Below, piece after piece: positions 13,842-21,400 of a stretch of DNA of 30,767 nt (the stretch's first letter is position 1; the number at the start of each line of letters is the position of its first letter). This stretch comes from GCA-002282575 sp964606405 (GTDB taxonomy: Bacteria; Pseudomonadota; Gammaproteobacteria; Thiomicrospirales; Thiomicrospiraceae), in contig CAZSGH010000034.1 of the NCBI GenBank assembly GCA_964606405.1, forward strand, positions 1 to 30,767. Reading direction: 5' to 3'. The position numbers and the translations under genes were made by a program. Under the pieces are notes generated by a model. It ran no database searches. It had not been told where the DNA came from and saw only the letters and a list, made by a program, of their open reading frames with translations.

Positions 13842-14840
13842 ATGCCAATGTTAGACCTATTTCACGCTAACCCAGCATTTAACACCACCAGCTTAACCGC
13901 TGCCATTAACGATATCGATGCGCGCCCAACACGCCTTGCCGAACTTGGTTTGTTTAGCGAATCAGGTGTCACAACCACAACGGTTCAAGTCGAAAAACAA
14001 GGTGCAACCCTTTCCTTGGTTTCCGCTGCTTCTCGCGGCGCGAATGGTCAGTCATTGGGTGGATTGTCACGCAACATGATCCCATTCAATACCATCCACT
14101 TGCCGCAAAAAACACAACTGCTTGCCGACGATATTCAAAACGTGCGTGCCTTTGGTAGCGAAAACGAAGTTCAGGTTATTCAGAACATCGTCAACGAGCG
14201 ATTAGGTCGCATGCGTATGCAGTTGGACGCTACCATCGAGTTTCAGCGCATTGGTGCGATTAAGGGTCAGATTTTGGACGCAGACGGAACGACCGTTCTA
14301 ACCAATATTTTAACGGCATTTAGTATCACTAAAAACACCCATGCCATGGCGTTGGCCACAGCAGGCACCGAAGTTCGTAACAAGATTGTTGAAGCAAAGC
14401 GCAAGGTCGAAAAAGAATTGAACATGATTCCTGTTCGTTCTTATCGAATTTTAGCAGGCGCTGCTTTTTTCGATGCCTTCATTTCTGCTGATGCGGTTAA
14501 AGCAGCCTACGACCGCTGGCAAGATGGTCAGTTTGGTCGTGACGACGTGCGTAACGGTTTTACCTTTGGTGGTGTGACCATTGAAGAGTATCGTGGTGGC
14601 ATCGGTAGTACACCCTTTATCGCCGATGACAAAGCCTACCTCATCCCAGAAGGTGTGCCCGATTTATTCATTACCCGCTTTGCGCCAGCCAACTACATGG
14701 AAACGGTCAACACCATTGGCTTGCCATACTACGCCAAGCAGGAACTGATGGACTTCGATAAGGGTGTCGATATCGAAACGCAATCTAACCCTATCAGCTT
14801 GTGTACCCGTCCACGAGCTGTGATCGAGCTGAGTGCTTAA
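13842..14840 (+). CDS. Major capsid protein, lambda gpE family
   Basis: A 332-residue shell protein of the HK97 fold. Family phrases include the amino-terminal arm NPAFNTTSLTAAINDIDARP, RLAELGLFSESGVTTTTVQV, then RGANGQSLGGLSRNMIPFNT and FGSENEVQVIQNIVNERLGR, and the carboxy domain ends TIGLPYYAKQELMDFDKGVD and SNPISLCTRPRAVIEL. Length is close to the 341 residues of lambda E. The gene follows the protease directly. It is not preceded by a gpD-like decoration gene. Confidence 0.95.
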   Translation: MPMLDLFHANPAFNTTSLTAAINDIDARPTRLAELGLFSESGVTTTTVQVEKQGATLSLVSAASRGANGQSLGGLSRNMIPFNTIHLPQKTQLLADDIQNVRAFGSENEVQVIQNIVNERLGRMRMQLDATIEFQRIGAIKGQILDADGTTVLTNILTAFSITKNTHAMALATAGTEVRNKIVEAKRKVEKELNMIPVRSYRILAGAAFFDAFISADAVKAAYDRWQDGQFGRDDVRNGFTFGGVTIEEYRGGIGSTPFIADDKAYLIPEGVPDLFITRFAPANYMETVNTIGLPYYAKQELMDFDKGVDIETQSNPISLCTRPRAVIELSA

Positions 14841-14850
14841 GGGTATTGAT

Positions 14851-15069
14851 ATGGACACCAAAAGTAAAAACACCTATGTGGTGACTAAGCCGTTTGAGTT
14901 AGACGGTAAAAAGCTAAAGCTAGGCAGTAAAGTGCAACTGACCTACCTAGAAGCTGGCTATTGGCTAACAGGTGGTTATTTAACGCCAGAACACCTTATG
15001 GCAGAAGAACCAGCGCAAGCATCGACACCACAGACGGAAGCACCAACTGATGCCCCCGTCGATCAGTAA
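14851..15069 (+). CDS. Small head protein, FI-like position
   Basis: A 72-residue protein starting at ATG 14851 (AAGGG upstream). It has a small beta core (TYVVTKPFELDGKKLKLGSK, then YLEAGYWLTGGYLTPEHL) and an acidic, Pro/Ala/Thr-rich tail (ASTPQTEAPTDAPVDQ). Its place between capsid and FII-like connector corresponds to lambda FI, but sequence similarity is not evident. It resembles the small proteins found after the capsid gene in many phages. Function is unknown; aid to packaging or head completion is likely. It overlaps the next gene by 20 nt. Confidence 0.6.
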   Translation: MDTKSKNTYVVTKPFELDGKKLKLGSKVQLTYLEAGYWLTGGYLTPEHLMAEEPAQASTPQTEAPTDAPVDQ

Positions 15070-15346
15070 TCAAGCAGCAGAGGCTATCTTGCGTGTGCAA
15101 GGTGAGCCAGTGCTCATTAACGGCGTTACCACCACAGCAGTGGTGGTGCGTCATCAATCATCCGCCAAGTTCGGGCAAATGGCAAAGTACAACTTAAGCC
15201 CCAGCATGGTATTACTGAAAGTGTCTGGCACAGAGGACGCTTTCACTAATGCCGCCATTCAACTCGACGGCAAAACCTACAAGGTATCCGAAACCGACCA
15301 AACCAGTTTTGGACTTATCAATCTACTGTGCAGGTTAAGTGCATGA
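15050..15346 (+). CDS. Head-tail connector, FII-like
   Basis: A 98-residue protein. The beta-rich sequence VQGEPVLINGVTTTAVVVRH, then SPSMVLLKVSGTEDAFTNAA and LDGKTYKVSETDQTSFGLIN, follows the FII/neck-connector form: a small barrel with an insertion that attaches the tail to the portal ring. It overlaps the gene before it by 20 nt and the next by ATGA. Assignment rests on form and gene order. Confidence 0.7.
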   Translation: MPPSISNQAAEAILRVQGEPVLINGVTTTAVVVRHQSSAKFGQMAKYNLSPSMVLLKVSGTEDAFTNAAIQLDGKTYKVSETDQTSFGLINLLCRLSA

Positions 15347-15933
15347 ATATTGCCTATCGAAGCCAGCAGCTACAGCGGTTAATTAATGATTACCCGAATA
15401 AGTTAGATAGTGCAGCAAAAAAAGCCATGAAACAGGCTTCAAAAACGATCAGCATTGCTATTAAGCGTGACAATGCTGCCAAATCAATACCAATGAAATT
15501 AATTGATGCTCGCGTTAGGCACTACATAAATAAAGACAGTGCCACAGTTTTCATCGGCTTAAATATTACGCCATTTCGGCATTTTGCAAAATCAGAAAGT
15601 GAATTGAAAAGACTACAGAAAAATAGACCACCTGTAGGCATTTCTCTATTGGGAAAAACAGTGGCAGGATCATTCGTTGGACGTGGGCAGCGAGGGCAAA
15701 CTTATGGAAGAGATCATCATGACAGCCTATTAATTTTTATCCGCAATGGCGGAAGAATGATGCAAGAAAACGCAATGGAAGTAGGCAGGACTCGCAACAA
15801 CAGAGAGTCGATAAGCCAAGTTGCTGTTGGCGTTGAGGACGTGCTTAAAGTGCCAAAAGATTATGAAATTAAATCTTACTTAGACACTTTTAAGGTAATT
15901 CTAAAGCAAAGAATAGATGAAATTGAACCATGA
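15343..15933 (+). CDS. Minor tail protein Z-like (tail completion)
   Basis: A 196-residue protein. Start is ATG 15343 in an ATGA overlap; a GTG 15 nt upstream is less likely. A helical start (SQQLQRLINDYPNKLDSAAK) leads to KAMKQASKTISIAIKRDNAA and a strand region (SATVFIGLNITPFRHF), then KTVAGSFVGRGQ. This is the shape of lambda gpZ / prophage tail Z proteins (HK97 gp10-type fold), which complete the tail for joining. By eye it is more AT-rich than the neighbouring genes, which suggests separate origin. Ends with an ATGA overlap to the U-like gene. Confidence 0.75.
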   Translation: MNIAYRSQQLQRLINDYPNKLDSAAKKAMKQASKTISIAIKRDNAAKSIPMKLIDARVRHYINKDSATVFIGLNITPFRHFAKSESELKRLQKNRPPVGISLLGKTVAGSFVGRGQRGQTYGRDHHDSLLIFIRNGGRMMQENAMEVGRTRNNRESISQVAVGVEDVLKVPKDYEIKSYLDTFKVILKQRIDEIEP

Positions 15934-16328
15934 CCAACCAACAACTCGAACAAGCCATTTTATCGATGATTCAGTCAGACGCTAGTATCACGATACCGTT
16001 TCACGCATTTTCGGCCAACCCAAGCATTGTGAAAAAAATAGACCAAGGCTTAGGCGTGGTGCTTTATCGTGGCAGCGACAACGAAAACTTGCCGGCTATT
16101 GGCTACACCATGATTAAAAAGCAACTCACCTTGGTGCTACTGGTGTACTCCCACGACCTTGAATTGGTACACAACACACTAGACCAATGCTATGGCGCGC
16201 TATTAGGTAAGTCGGTTAGTGACCTAGAGCCGATTGTGGTGCTATCTGACTCGGTTGATCTACAAGACAGCGGCATTTACGAAGGCGCAATGATGATCCA
16301 AACCGCCACCTATATGCGTGGCGTTTAA
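15930..16328 (+). CDS. Tail terminator, gpU-like
   Basis: A 132-residue protein. A helix (QQLEQAILSMIQSDASI) is followed by GLGVVLYRGSDNENLPAIGY, TLVLLVYSHDLELVHNTLDQ, LEPIVVLSDSVDLQDSGIYE and GAMMIQTATYMRGV. The alternating strands and final 'QTATYxR' match the tail-terminator fold of lambda gpU, which caps the tail tube at its correct length. Order Z-U-tube agrees. The stop lies at the edge of GCACAGG box D. Confidence 0.75.
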   Translation: MTNQQLEQAILSMIQSDASITIPFHAFSANPSIVKKIDQGLGVVLYRGSDNENLPAIGYTMIKKQLTLVLLVYSHDLELVHNTLDQCYGALLGKSVSDLEPIVVLSDSVDLQDSGIYEGAMMIQTATYMRGV

Positions 16329-16364
16329 CCTGCACAGGTTTTAATTATCCCTAAAAAACATAAT
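16329..16364 (+). promoter_or_regulatory. GCACAGG box, copy D
   Basis: CCTGCACAGGTTTT (16329-16342) directly after a stop codon, within AACCTG-CA-CAGGTT, then CATAAT at 16359-16364, the best -10 of the four. The core starts 61 nt before the next GTG start. Confidence 0.6.
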
Positions 16365-16392
16365 AGCCTTAACGAAAACCAAGGAGGCTATT

Positions 16393-16590
16393 GTGGCTAC
16401 CAAGAAACAAACAGATGTACCTCAAGATGGACAAACCTATGTCCGCAATCCTGATGGCAGCCTCACGCCATTCAACCAACACCCGAACCAAGGTGGTAGC
16501 TGGTTGCGTCATGAAGATGGCACGCTCAGCAAAATGATAGAAACTCAGCCAACACTCGAACCAAGTCAGGAGTTAACCCATGATCTCTAA
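16393..16590 (+). CDS. Small hydrophilic protein before the tail tube gene
   Basis: Starts at GTG 16393 with AAGGAGG eight bases upstream, the strongest ribosome site in this part. The 65-residue product contains two similar units, YVRNPDGSLTPFNQHPNQGG and WLRHEDGTLSKMIETQP, with the shared pattern (V/L)R-x-(P/E)DG(S/T)L. It overlaps the tube gene by 11 nt. No family is recognised. A strong ribosome site suggests high expression with the tube protein, perhaps as partner or regulator. Confidence 0.6.
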   Translation: MATKKQTDVPQDGQTYVRNPDGSLTPFNQHPNQGGSWLRHEDGTLSKMIETQPTLEPSQELTHDL

Positions 16591-17521
16591 AAATAATGCT
16601 TTATTGGCAGCACAAGTAGAAACGACTTACGGCACAGCTGCCACATTAGCCGCTGCCAATGCCATGTTTGTGTCCGACTTCACCCACAACATGATCGAAG
16701 GGAATGTCGTCGAGCGTAACAATATCACAGGTCGCTTCGGCGGTCAGGGAAGCATTCGTGTTGAGCAGTACGCTACATTAGACGCTTCGTGTGAGCTGGC
16801 TGGTTCAGGAACGGCTGGAACTACGCCACGCTGGGCAGCTTTAATGAAAGCCTGTGGCATGACCGAAGTGGTCACTGCTGGTGTCAGTGTTGCTTATTCT
16901 GCTGTATCTACTGGATTCCAGTCAGCGACATTGGGCGCTTATTACAAAGACATCACAGGTGCGATACAGCGGGCCTTAATCACGGGTGCTCGCGGTGCTT
17001 TTACCATGGACTTGTCCGCAGGCTCAATTCCCAAATTAGACTTTAAGTTTCAGGGCTTGTTCAACGATTTAGCAACAACAACCGCATTATCTGGCGATTT
17101 TAGCAGCATCCCACTGCCGCGCGGCGTTAATAAAGCTTACACACCAACTTGTACACTGTTAGGTGAGTCTATCGAAGCAGATAAGGTAACGATGGACTCT
17201 GGCATCAACATCAAGTACAGCAACTTAATTAATAAAGAGTCTGTCGATTACATCGGTCGCACGGGCAAGTTGAGCTTTTCATTCCGTGCCACAAGCTTGG
17301 CGCAGGTGAATACGTGGATCGGTCGGGCTAAGAATAACAGCCAAGGCGCGTTCACGATTGCACACGGCACCACTGCTGGCAATATTGTCACGCTTAACGT
17401 GCCAAATCTACAAATTAAAACGGTCAGCAACACCTTCAAAGATGAACAGTTATTCCTGAACGTCGAGGCTGATATTGTGCCGTTAACAGACAACGGTGAT
17501 TTCACCATTACCTTAACTTAG
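16580..17521 (+). CDS. Tail tube protein
   Basis: A 313-residue structural protein that stacks into the tail tube. It begins NNALLAAQVETTYGTAATLA, then MFVSDFTHNMIEGNVVERNN, RFGGQGSIRVEQYATLDASC and GTTPRWAALMKACGMTEVV, a pattern typical of the phage tail tube 2 family. The carboxy part ends FKDEQLFLNVEADIVPLTDN. Very high Ala/Thr/Gly content is usual for tube proteins. It is followed by a 138-nt structured spacer, not by an overlapping chaperone gene. Confidence 0.9.
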   Translation: MISKNNALLAAQVETTYGTAATLAAANAMFVSDFTHNMIEGNVVERNNITGRFGGQGSIRVEQYATLDASCELAGSGTAGTTPRWAALMKACGMTEVVTAGVSVAYSAVSTGFQSATLGAYYKDITGAIQRALITGARGAFTMDLSAGSIPKLDFKFQGLFNDLATTTALSGDFSSIPLPRGVNKAYTPTCTLLGESIEADKVTMDSGINIKYSNLINKESVDYIGRTGKLSFSFRATSLAQVNTWIGRAKNNSQGAFTIAHGTTAGNIVTLNVPNLQIKTVSNTFKDEQLFLNVEADIVPLTDNGDFTITLT

Positions 17522-17540
17522 TCTTAACAGCCTTGCGGCT
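17519..17540 (+). repeat. TAGTCTTAACAGCCTT repeat, copy 2
   Basis: Begins with the stop codon of the tube gene and repeats the 22-nt segment after gpW (11306-11327) with two substitutions that lie in the hairpin loop (ttat versus ttgc). Confidence 0.45.
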
Positions 17541-17565
17541 TACAAGATTATAACCCTGTTAGCCG

Positions 17566-17612
17566 TGGTGGGCTTTCCTGTTAACGGTTTCGGCTGTTAA
17601 CAGTTTCCACCA
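17566..17612 (+). other. Two-part hairpin before the tail chaperone gene
   Basis: Outer arms TGGTGG (17566-17571) and CCACCA (17607-17612) enclose an inner 8-bp stem CTGTTAAC (17578-17585) and GTTAACAG (17596-17603) with a 10-nt loop. There is no U run, so it is more likely an RNA-stability or processing element that lowers chaperone output relative to the tube protein. Confidence 0.45.
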
Positions 17613-17659
17613 AGGCAACCTTTAACCATAACTTTCACCCACCACATTGGAGAATCCAA

Positions 17660-17971
17660 ATGGCTTTACTTAAATTTACCAATCAAACCAAAGTACCTGT
17701 TAACTGGAACGATGGCATTACACGAGGCATCTTTCACGCTATTTTTGAAAGCCGTAAAGATGAATCAGGCGACAACAAGTTAATGCTGTGCGACTTAAAA
17801 GACGTTGACCTTGGCGAGTTAAAAGAAGATTTTATTGCCACGTTTAATGGCGATGAGAAAGCGGCAGAAATCATCGACAAAGAAATGGGTGTGAAAGGCG
17901 TTGAAGTGATCATTGCCATTCAGAATGCGCGTGCCGATTTTTTGTCACGCAACGGTCGGGCGAACCGTTAA
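17660..17971 (+). CDS. Tail assembly chaperone, gpG-like
   Basis: A 103-residue protein that coats the tape measure before tube assembly. It starts at ATG 17660 with GGAGA upstream. Features include TRGIFHAIFESRKDESGD, LKDVDLGELKEDFIATFNGD and VKGVEVIIAIQNARADFLSR. The position between tube and tape measure and the frameshift to a DUF1799 extension are the marks of the lambda gpG/gpGT system. The unshifted product ends NGRANR. Confidence 0.85.
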   Translation: MALLKFTNQTKVPVNWNDGITRGIFHAIFESRKDESGDNKLMLCDLKDVDLGELKEDFIATFNGDEKAAEIIDKEMGVKGVEVIIAIQNARADFLSRNGRANR

Positions 17972-18306
17972 AAGCCTTTATATCAAGTCTTTATAATCCA
18001 GAACCTAGCATCGATGAGTTAAGCGATTTACTCATTGGTGCAGGGGCAGATGATACCAGCCACTTAGAAGATCAAAGGGATTCAAGCACCATTGAAGTGC
18101 ATCGAATGTATCAGCCAGCCGTGGAATTATTCATGGCTTGCCAGACACAGTGGCGCACAGGAATGGTAGGCGTAACGGGGTTAGACTATATGGCAGTTGG
18201 GTTTGTAGCGAAAACGCTTGGCATTAAGCTGAGTAAGAAAGTGTTTTTGTGGCTGCAAGTAATGGAAGGCGAGGCGTTAAAACAGCTCTCATCTAAACAG
18301 GCTTGA
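17660..18306 (+). CDS. gpGT-like chaperone fusion made by -1 frameshift
   Basis: The -1 frame is open from the slippery site at 17938-17944 to the stop at 18306. It adds 120 residues to the first 95 of the chaperone, giving a product of about 215 residues. The added part starts VTQRSGEPLKAFISSLYNPE, has an acidic middle (IDELSDLLIGAGADDTS) and ends with a DUF1799 domain: YQPAVELFMACQTQWRTGMV, then GVTGLDYMAVGF and LQVMEGEAL. In lambda the T domain binds the tube protein while G binds the tape measure, so the fixed G:GT ratio is essential. No ribosome site for independent translation of the second frame was noticed. Confidence 0.8.
17938..17969 (+). other. Programmed -1 ribosomal frameshift signal
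   Basis: T TTT TTG in the phase of the chaperone codons (GAT TTT TTG) is a canonical X XXY YYZ slippery heptamer at 17938-17944. Six bases later begins a hairpin AACGGT-cgggcga-ACCGTT (17951-17969) that overlaps the zero-frame stop. Spacing and phase are right for -1 slippage into the DUF1799 frame. Confidence 0.8.
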
Positions 18307-18402
18307 AAATGACAGCAGCAGGATAAGCGCGAGTGCAAACCAGAACATCCACTGAAAGAAACTAACGGCAACCGATTTAACGAACAGATCAACGTAATTC
18401 AT
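18289..18402 (-). CDS. Possible 37-aa antisense membrane peptide
   Basis: A minus-strand frame within the gap between chaperone fusion and tape measure. It has GAGG six bases before the ATG. The peptide begins MNYVDLFVKSVAVSFFQW and continues as one transmembrane helix (MFWFALALILLLSFSSLF). It fills the 110-bp gap nearly exactly and overlaps the end of the gpGT frame by 18 bp. It may be real or a chance reading; no family is known. Confidence 0.35.
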   Translation of the reverse strand: MNYVDLFVKSVAVSFFQWMFWFALALILLLSFSSLFR

Positions 18403-18416
18403 AGGCAACCTCAGCA

Positions 18417-21400
18417 ATGGCAGAGAAAAACAGCGGTGTAAAGATTGTATTTAGCTCAGACGGGACACAGGTTACGAAAGACCTGCGCGTCATGGGCGAA
18501 TCGTCTGAGCAGTTTAGCACAAAGCTCGTTGCCATTGCTAAAAACGCCAAGCAACTCGATTCTTATGTTTCTGATGCAGCAAAAGGATTTGATACATACG
18601 GTAGCAAATCGAGCAAATATTTAACCAGCCTAGAAAATCAACTAGCTAATGCTAGCCTGTCCGCAAAAGACTTGGCCATACAGACAGCCAAATTAAACAG
18701 CATGAAATTTGGTGGATCATCTGCCGATGTTGCCAAAGCTGGTGATTTGGCTGCCAAGATTTTCGATGTCAAAAATGCCAGCAAACAAGCGGCACAAGAA
18801 AGCGACAAGCTAGCCAATGCATTAAAGCACGTCGCTCATTATGGTGTGGGCTTAATCGGTATTGGAATGGTCCAAGGTATTGCATCGTCCGTCATTACCA
18901 CTACGGCTGAATTTCAACGGCTAGAGGCAGCACTGGTAACCGTTAAAGGTTCAACGCAAGCGGCTGAAATCGCCTTCGATCAAATTAAAGACTTTGCTAA
19001 AACGACACCATACGAGCTTGCAGAAGTTACTGATGCCTTCATTAAGATGGAAGCACTGGGACTAACTGCCAGTACTGAAGCCATGACTGCCTATGGCAAC
19101 ACAGCCAGCGGTTTGGGTAAGTCGCTGAATCAAATGATCGAAGCGGTTGCTGATGCTTCTGTTGGTGAATTTGAACGCCTAAAAGAGTTTGGTATTAAAA
19201 CAAGATCGGAAGGGGATAGGGTTAAGTTCACTTTCAATGGTGTAACCACCGAAGTTGGCAAGAACGCAAAAGAGATCGAACAATACCTAATTGGCTTGGG
19301 TCAGGCAAACTTTGCAGGCGGTATGGAGCGCCAAATGCACACCGCAGGCGGGTTAGTTTCTAATTTGAAAGATAATTGGTCTAGTGCATTTAACGCCATT
19401 GGTACGGCTGCCATGCCAGTAATTACCACAACAATCACTGGGTTAAACAGCGCGGCAGATGCTGTGCGGTTTATGGCAGAAAACACCGATGATTTAGCGA
19501 CGATTGCGTTGCCAGCATTAGCAACAGGATTGGCGGCAAAGGTCATTCCGTCGTTACTTTCAACATCGGCGGCAATGGGAGCTGCTGCGGTAGCAACGGG
19601 CGGATTTACCGTCGCAATGGCGGCAGCAGCTAGAGCATCAATAGCGTTCATGACAACCCCGCTTGGCGTAGCATTAGGCACTGCTGGTTTGGTAATGGGC
19701 GTTTTAGCAATGCGGGCTAATGATTCTGCTGATGCAATCGATGAATTAAACGCTAGAGCAAAAGAATTCAATGTCAGCATGAGCAGCTCAGAAGTTTCCA
19801 AGAAATCAGCAGAGCTTGCTACGCTTCAGCGATCGCTTCGGGAGTTAAGGGAAGAGCGCGAGATTTATATTTCGCAAGCTGTATTTGAGGAAAAAGAGCA
19901 AGGCATTATCCAGCGTATTCACGATATTCAGTATTTGAAGTCTGAGATTGCAGAACTAAAAACCCAGTCAGAAATGCTCATGTTGCAAGACAAAGGCATG
20001 GGCACGCAGCTCGAAATGCTGAACGATCAAACCAAAAGCTTTGGCGTTTCAGTTGGTGACGTCAATAAGCTTATTTGGGAGCAGGGCGCAGCAGTTGCCA
20101 GTATTAAAAAGCCAATGGACGAATGGGATCGAGCAATTGACATCATTAGCGATGAGTTTAAAAAGCTACACGAGCAATCTGCGCAAGATTTAGCTGACCC
20201 AACTAAAAAGGCTTTTGATGCTACTGTTGCGGCGCAAAAAGAAGCAACGGAGCAAAGCAAGAGGTTGTTTGCCGAGCGTGCTGAGGCTTCTAAAAAAGCG
20301 TCCGAAGAAATACAGCAAGCGCATAAAGACGAATTAGCCATGATCAAGTCTGCTCAAGATTTATTAAACAGCTACCTAGCAACCGACTTCGACAAGCAAC
20401 TAGCTGAAATTGGCAAGTTAGATGCCGCATGGGTAATACTCTACAGCAACGGACTATCGAGCCAACAGCAATTCGCTGATGCGCTTTATGCGATGGATTT
20501 GAAAGGCTTTGACTTGTCGCCTAAAGCCAGCGGAATCGATGAGTTAGAAAAGCGATATGATAGCTTCTACAGCAAGTTTTCTAAAATCAACGACCCATTA
20601 ATTGATAGTTTTGGCGCGCTAATCGATTCAACCAGTGCTTACTTTGAAAATTACGAAAAATTGCGCGAAGGCATTGCAAAAGGTGACGCGGCAGCCATTG
20701 ATGTTAATAACCGTAATCAACTGACAATGTATAGCAACATTGCTGGCGCAATGAGCGGCATGTACAAGCAAGGCAGCAAAGAACAAAAATCGTTGTACGA
20801 TATTCAAAAAGCAATGACCATTGCAACGCTTGCATTAGATGCACAAAAAATGGCATCTTCTCTTGGTTTGATCGGTGTGAAAACTGCTGAAGCAACGGTA
20901 GCAGGAACTGCTGCTGTCCTAACGCAAGGCTCAGGAGATCCCTATAGTGCTTGGGTTCGCATGGCAGCAATGGCAGCGACAGTCGGGGCATTATTGGGCG
21001 CTATAGGCGGCAACGCTCCTAACGTAACGGCTAACGCTGGCGGTGCACTAGGTGGCAATGGCGTTAATAGTCCGCTAGGCAGCACTGATCAAAGCCAGTC
21101 TTTAGAAAAATCGTTAGACTATTTGAATAGCAATGGTGTCGATCAGTACAAAGAATTAACACGAATCTACAAAGAAATGAAAGACCTGAATAGTAATATC
21201 TCAGGCATGGTCAGTACGCTTTATGCGACGGGGGACATTAAAAACATTGGTGCAAACGCTGTGCGCTCAAGCTCAAGTTTAGGTGCTGATTACCAAGACT
21301 TTGTTAAAAATAACCCATTATCGCAAGCGGCATACAATTTGCCGTTAGTCGGTGGTTTGCTGGAGACATTAGACGGAATTGCATACGGTGTTGCTGGTGG

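Noticed and set aside
6716..16342. GCACAGG boxes as sigma-54 promoters
   Set aside because: The TGCAC part resembles a -24 element, but no GC at -12 with correct spacing is present, and -10-like hexamers fit better.
19301..19801. Long minus-strand frame inside the tape measure gene
   Set aside because: An Ala/Val-rich shadow of the coding strand with no ribosome site; the same applies to other opposite-strand frames in structural genes.
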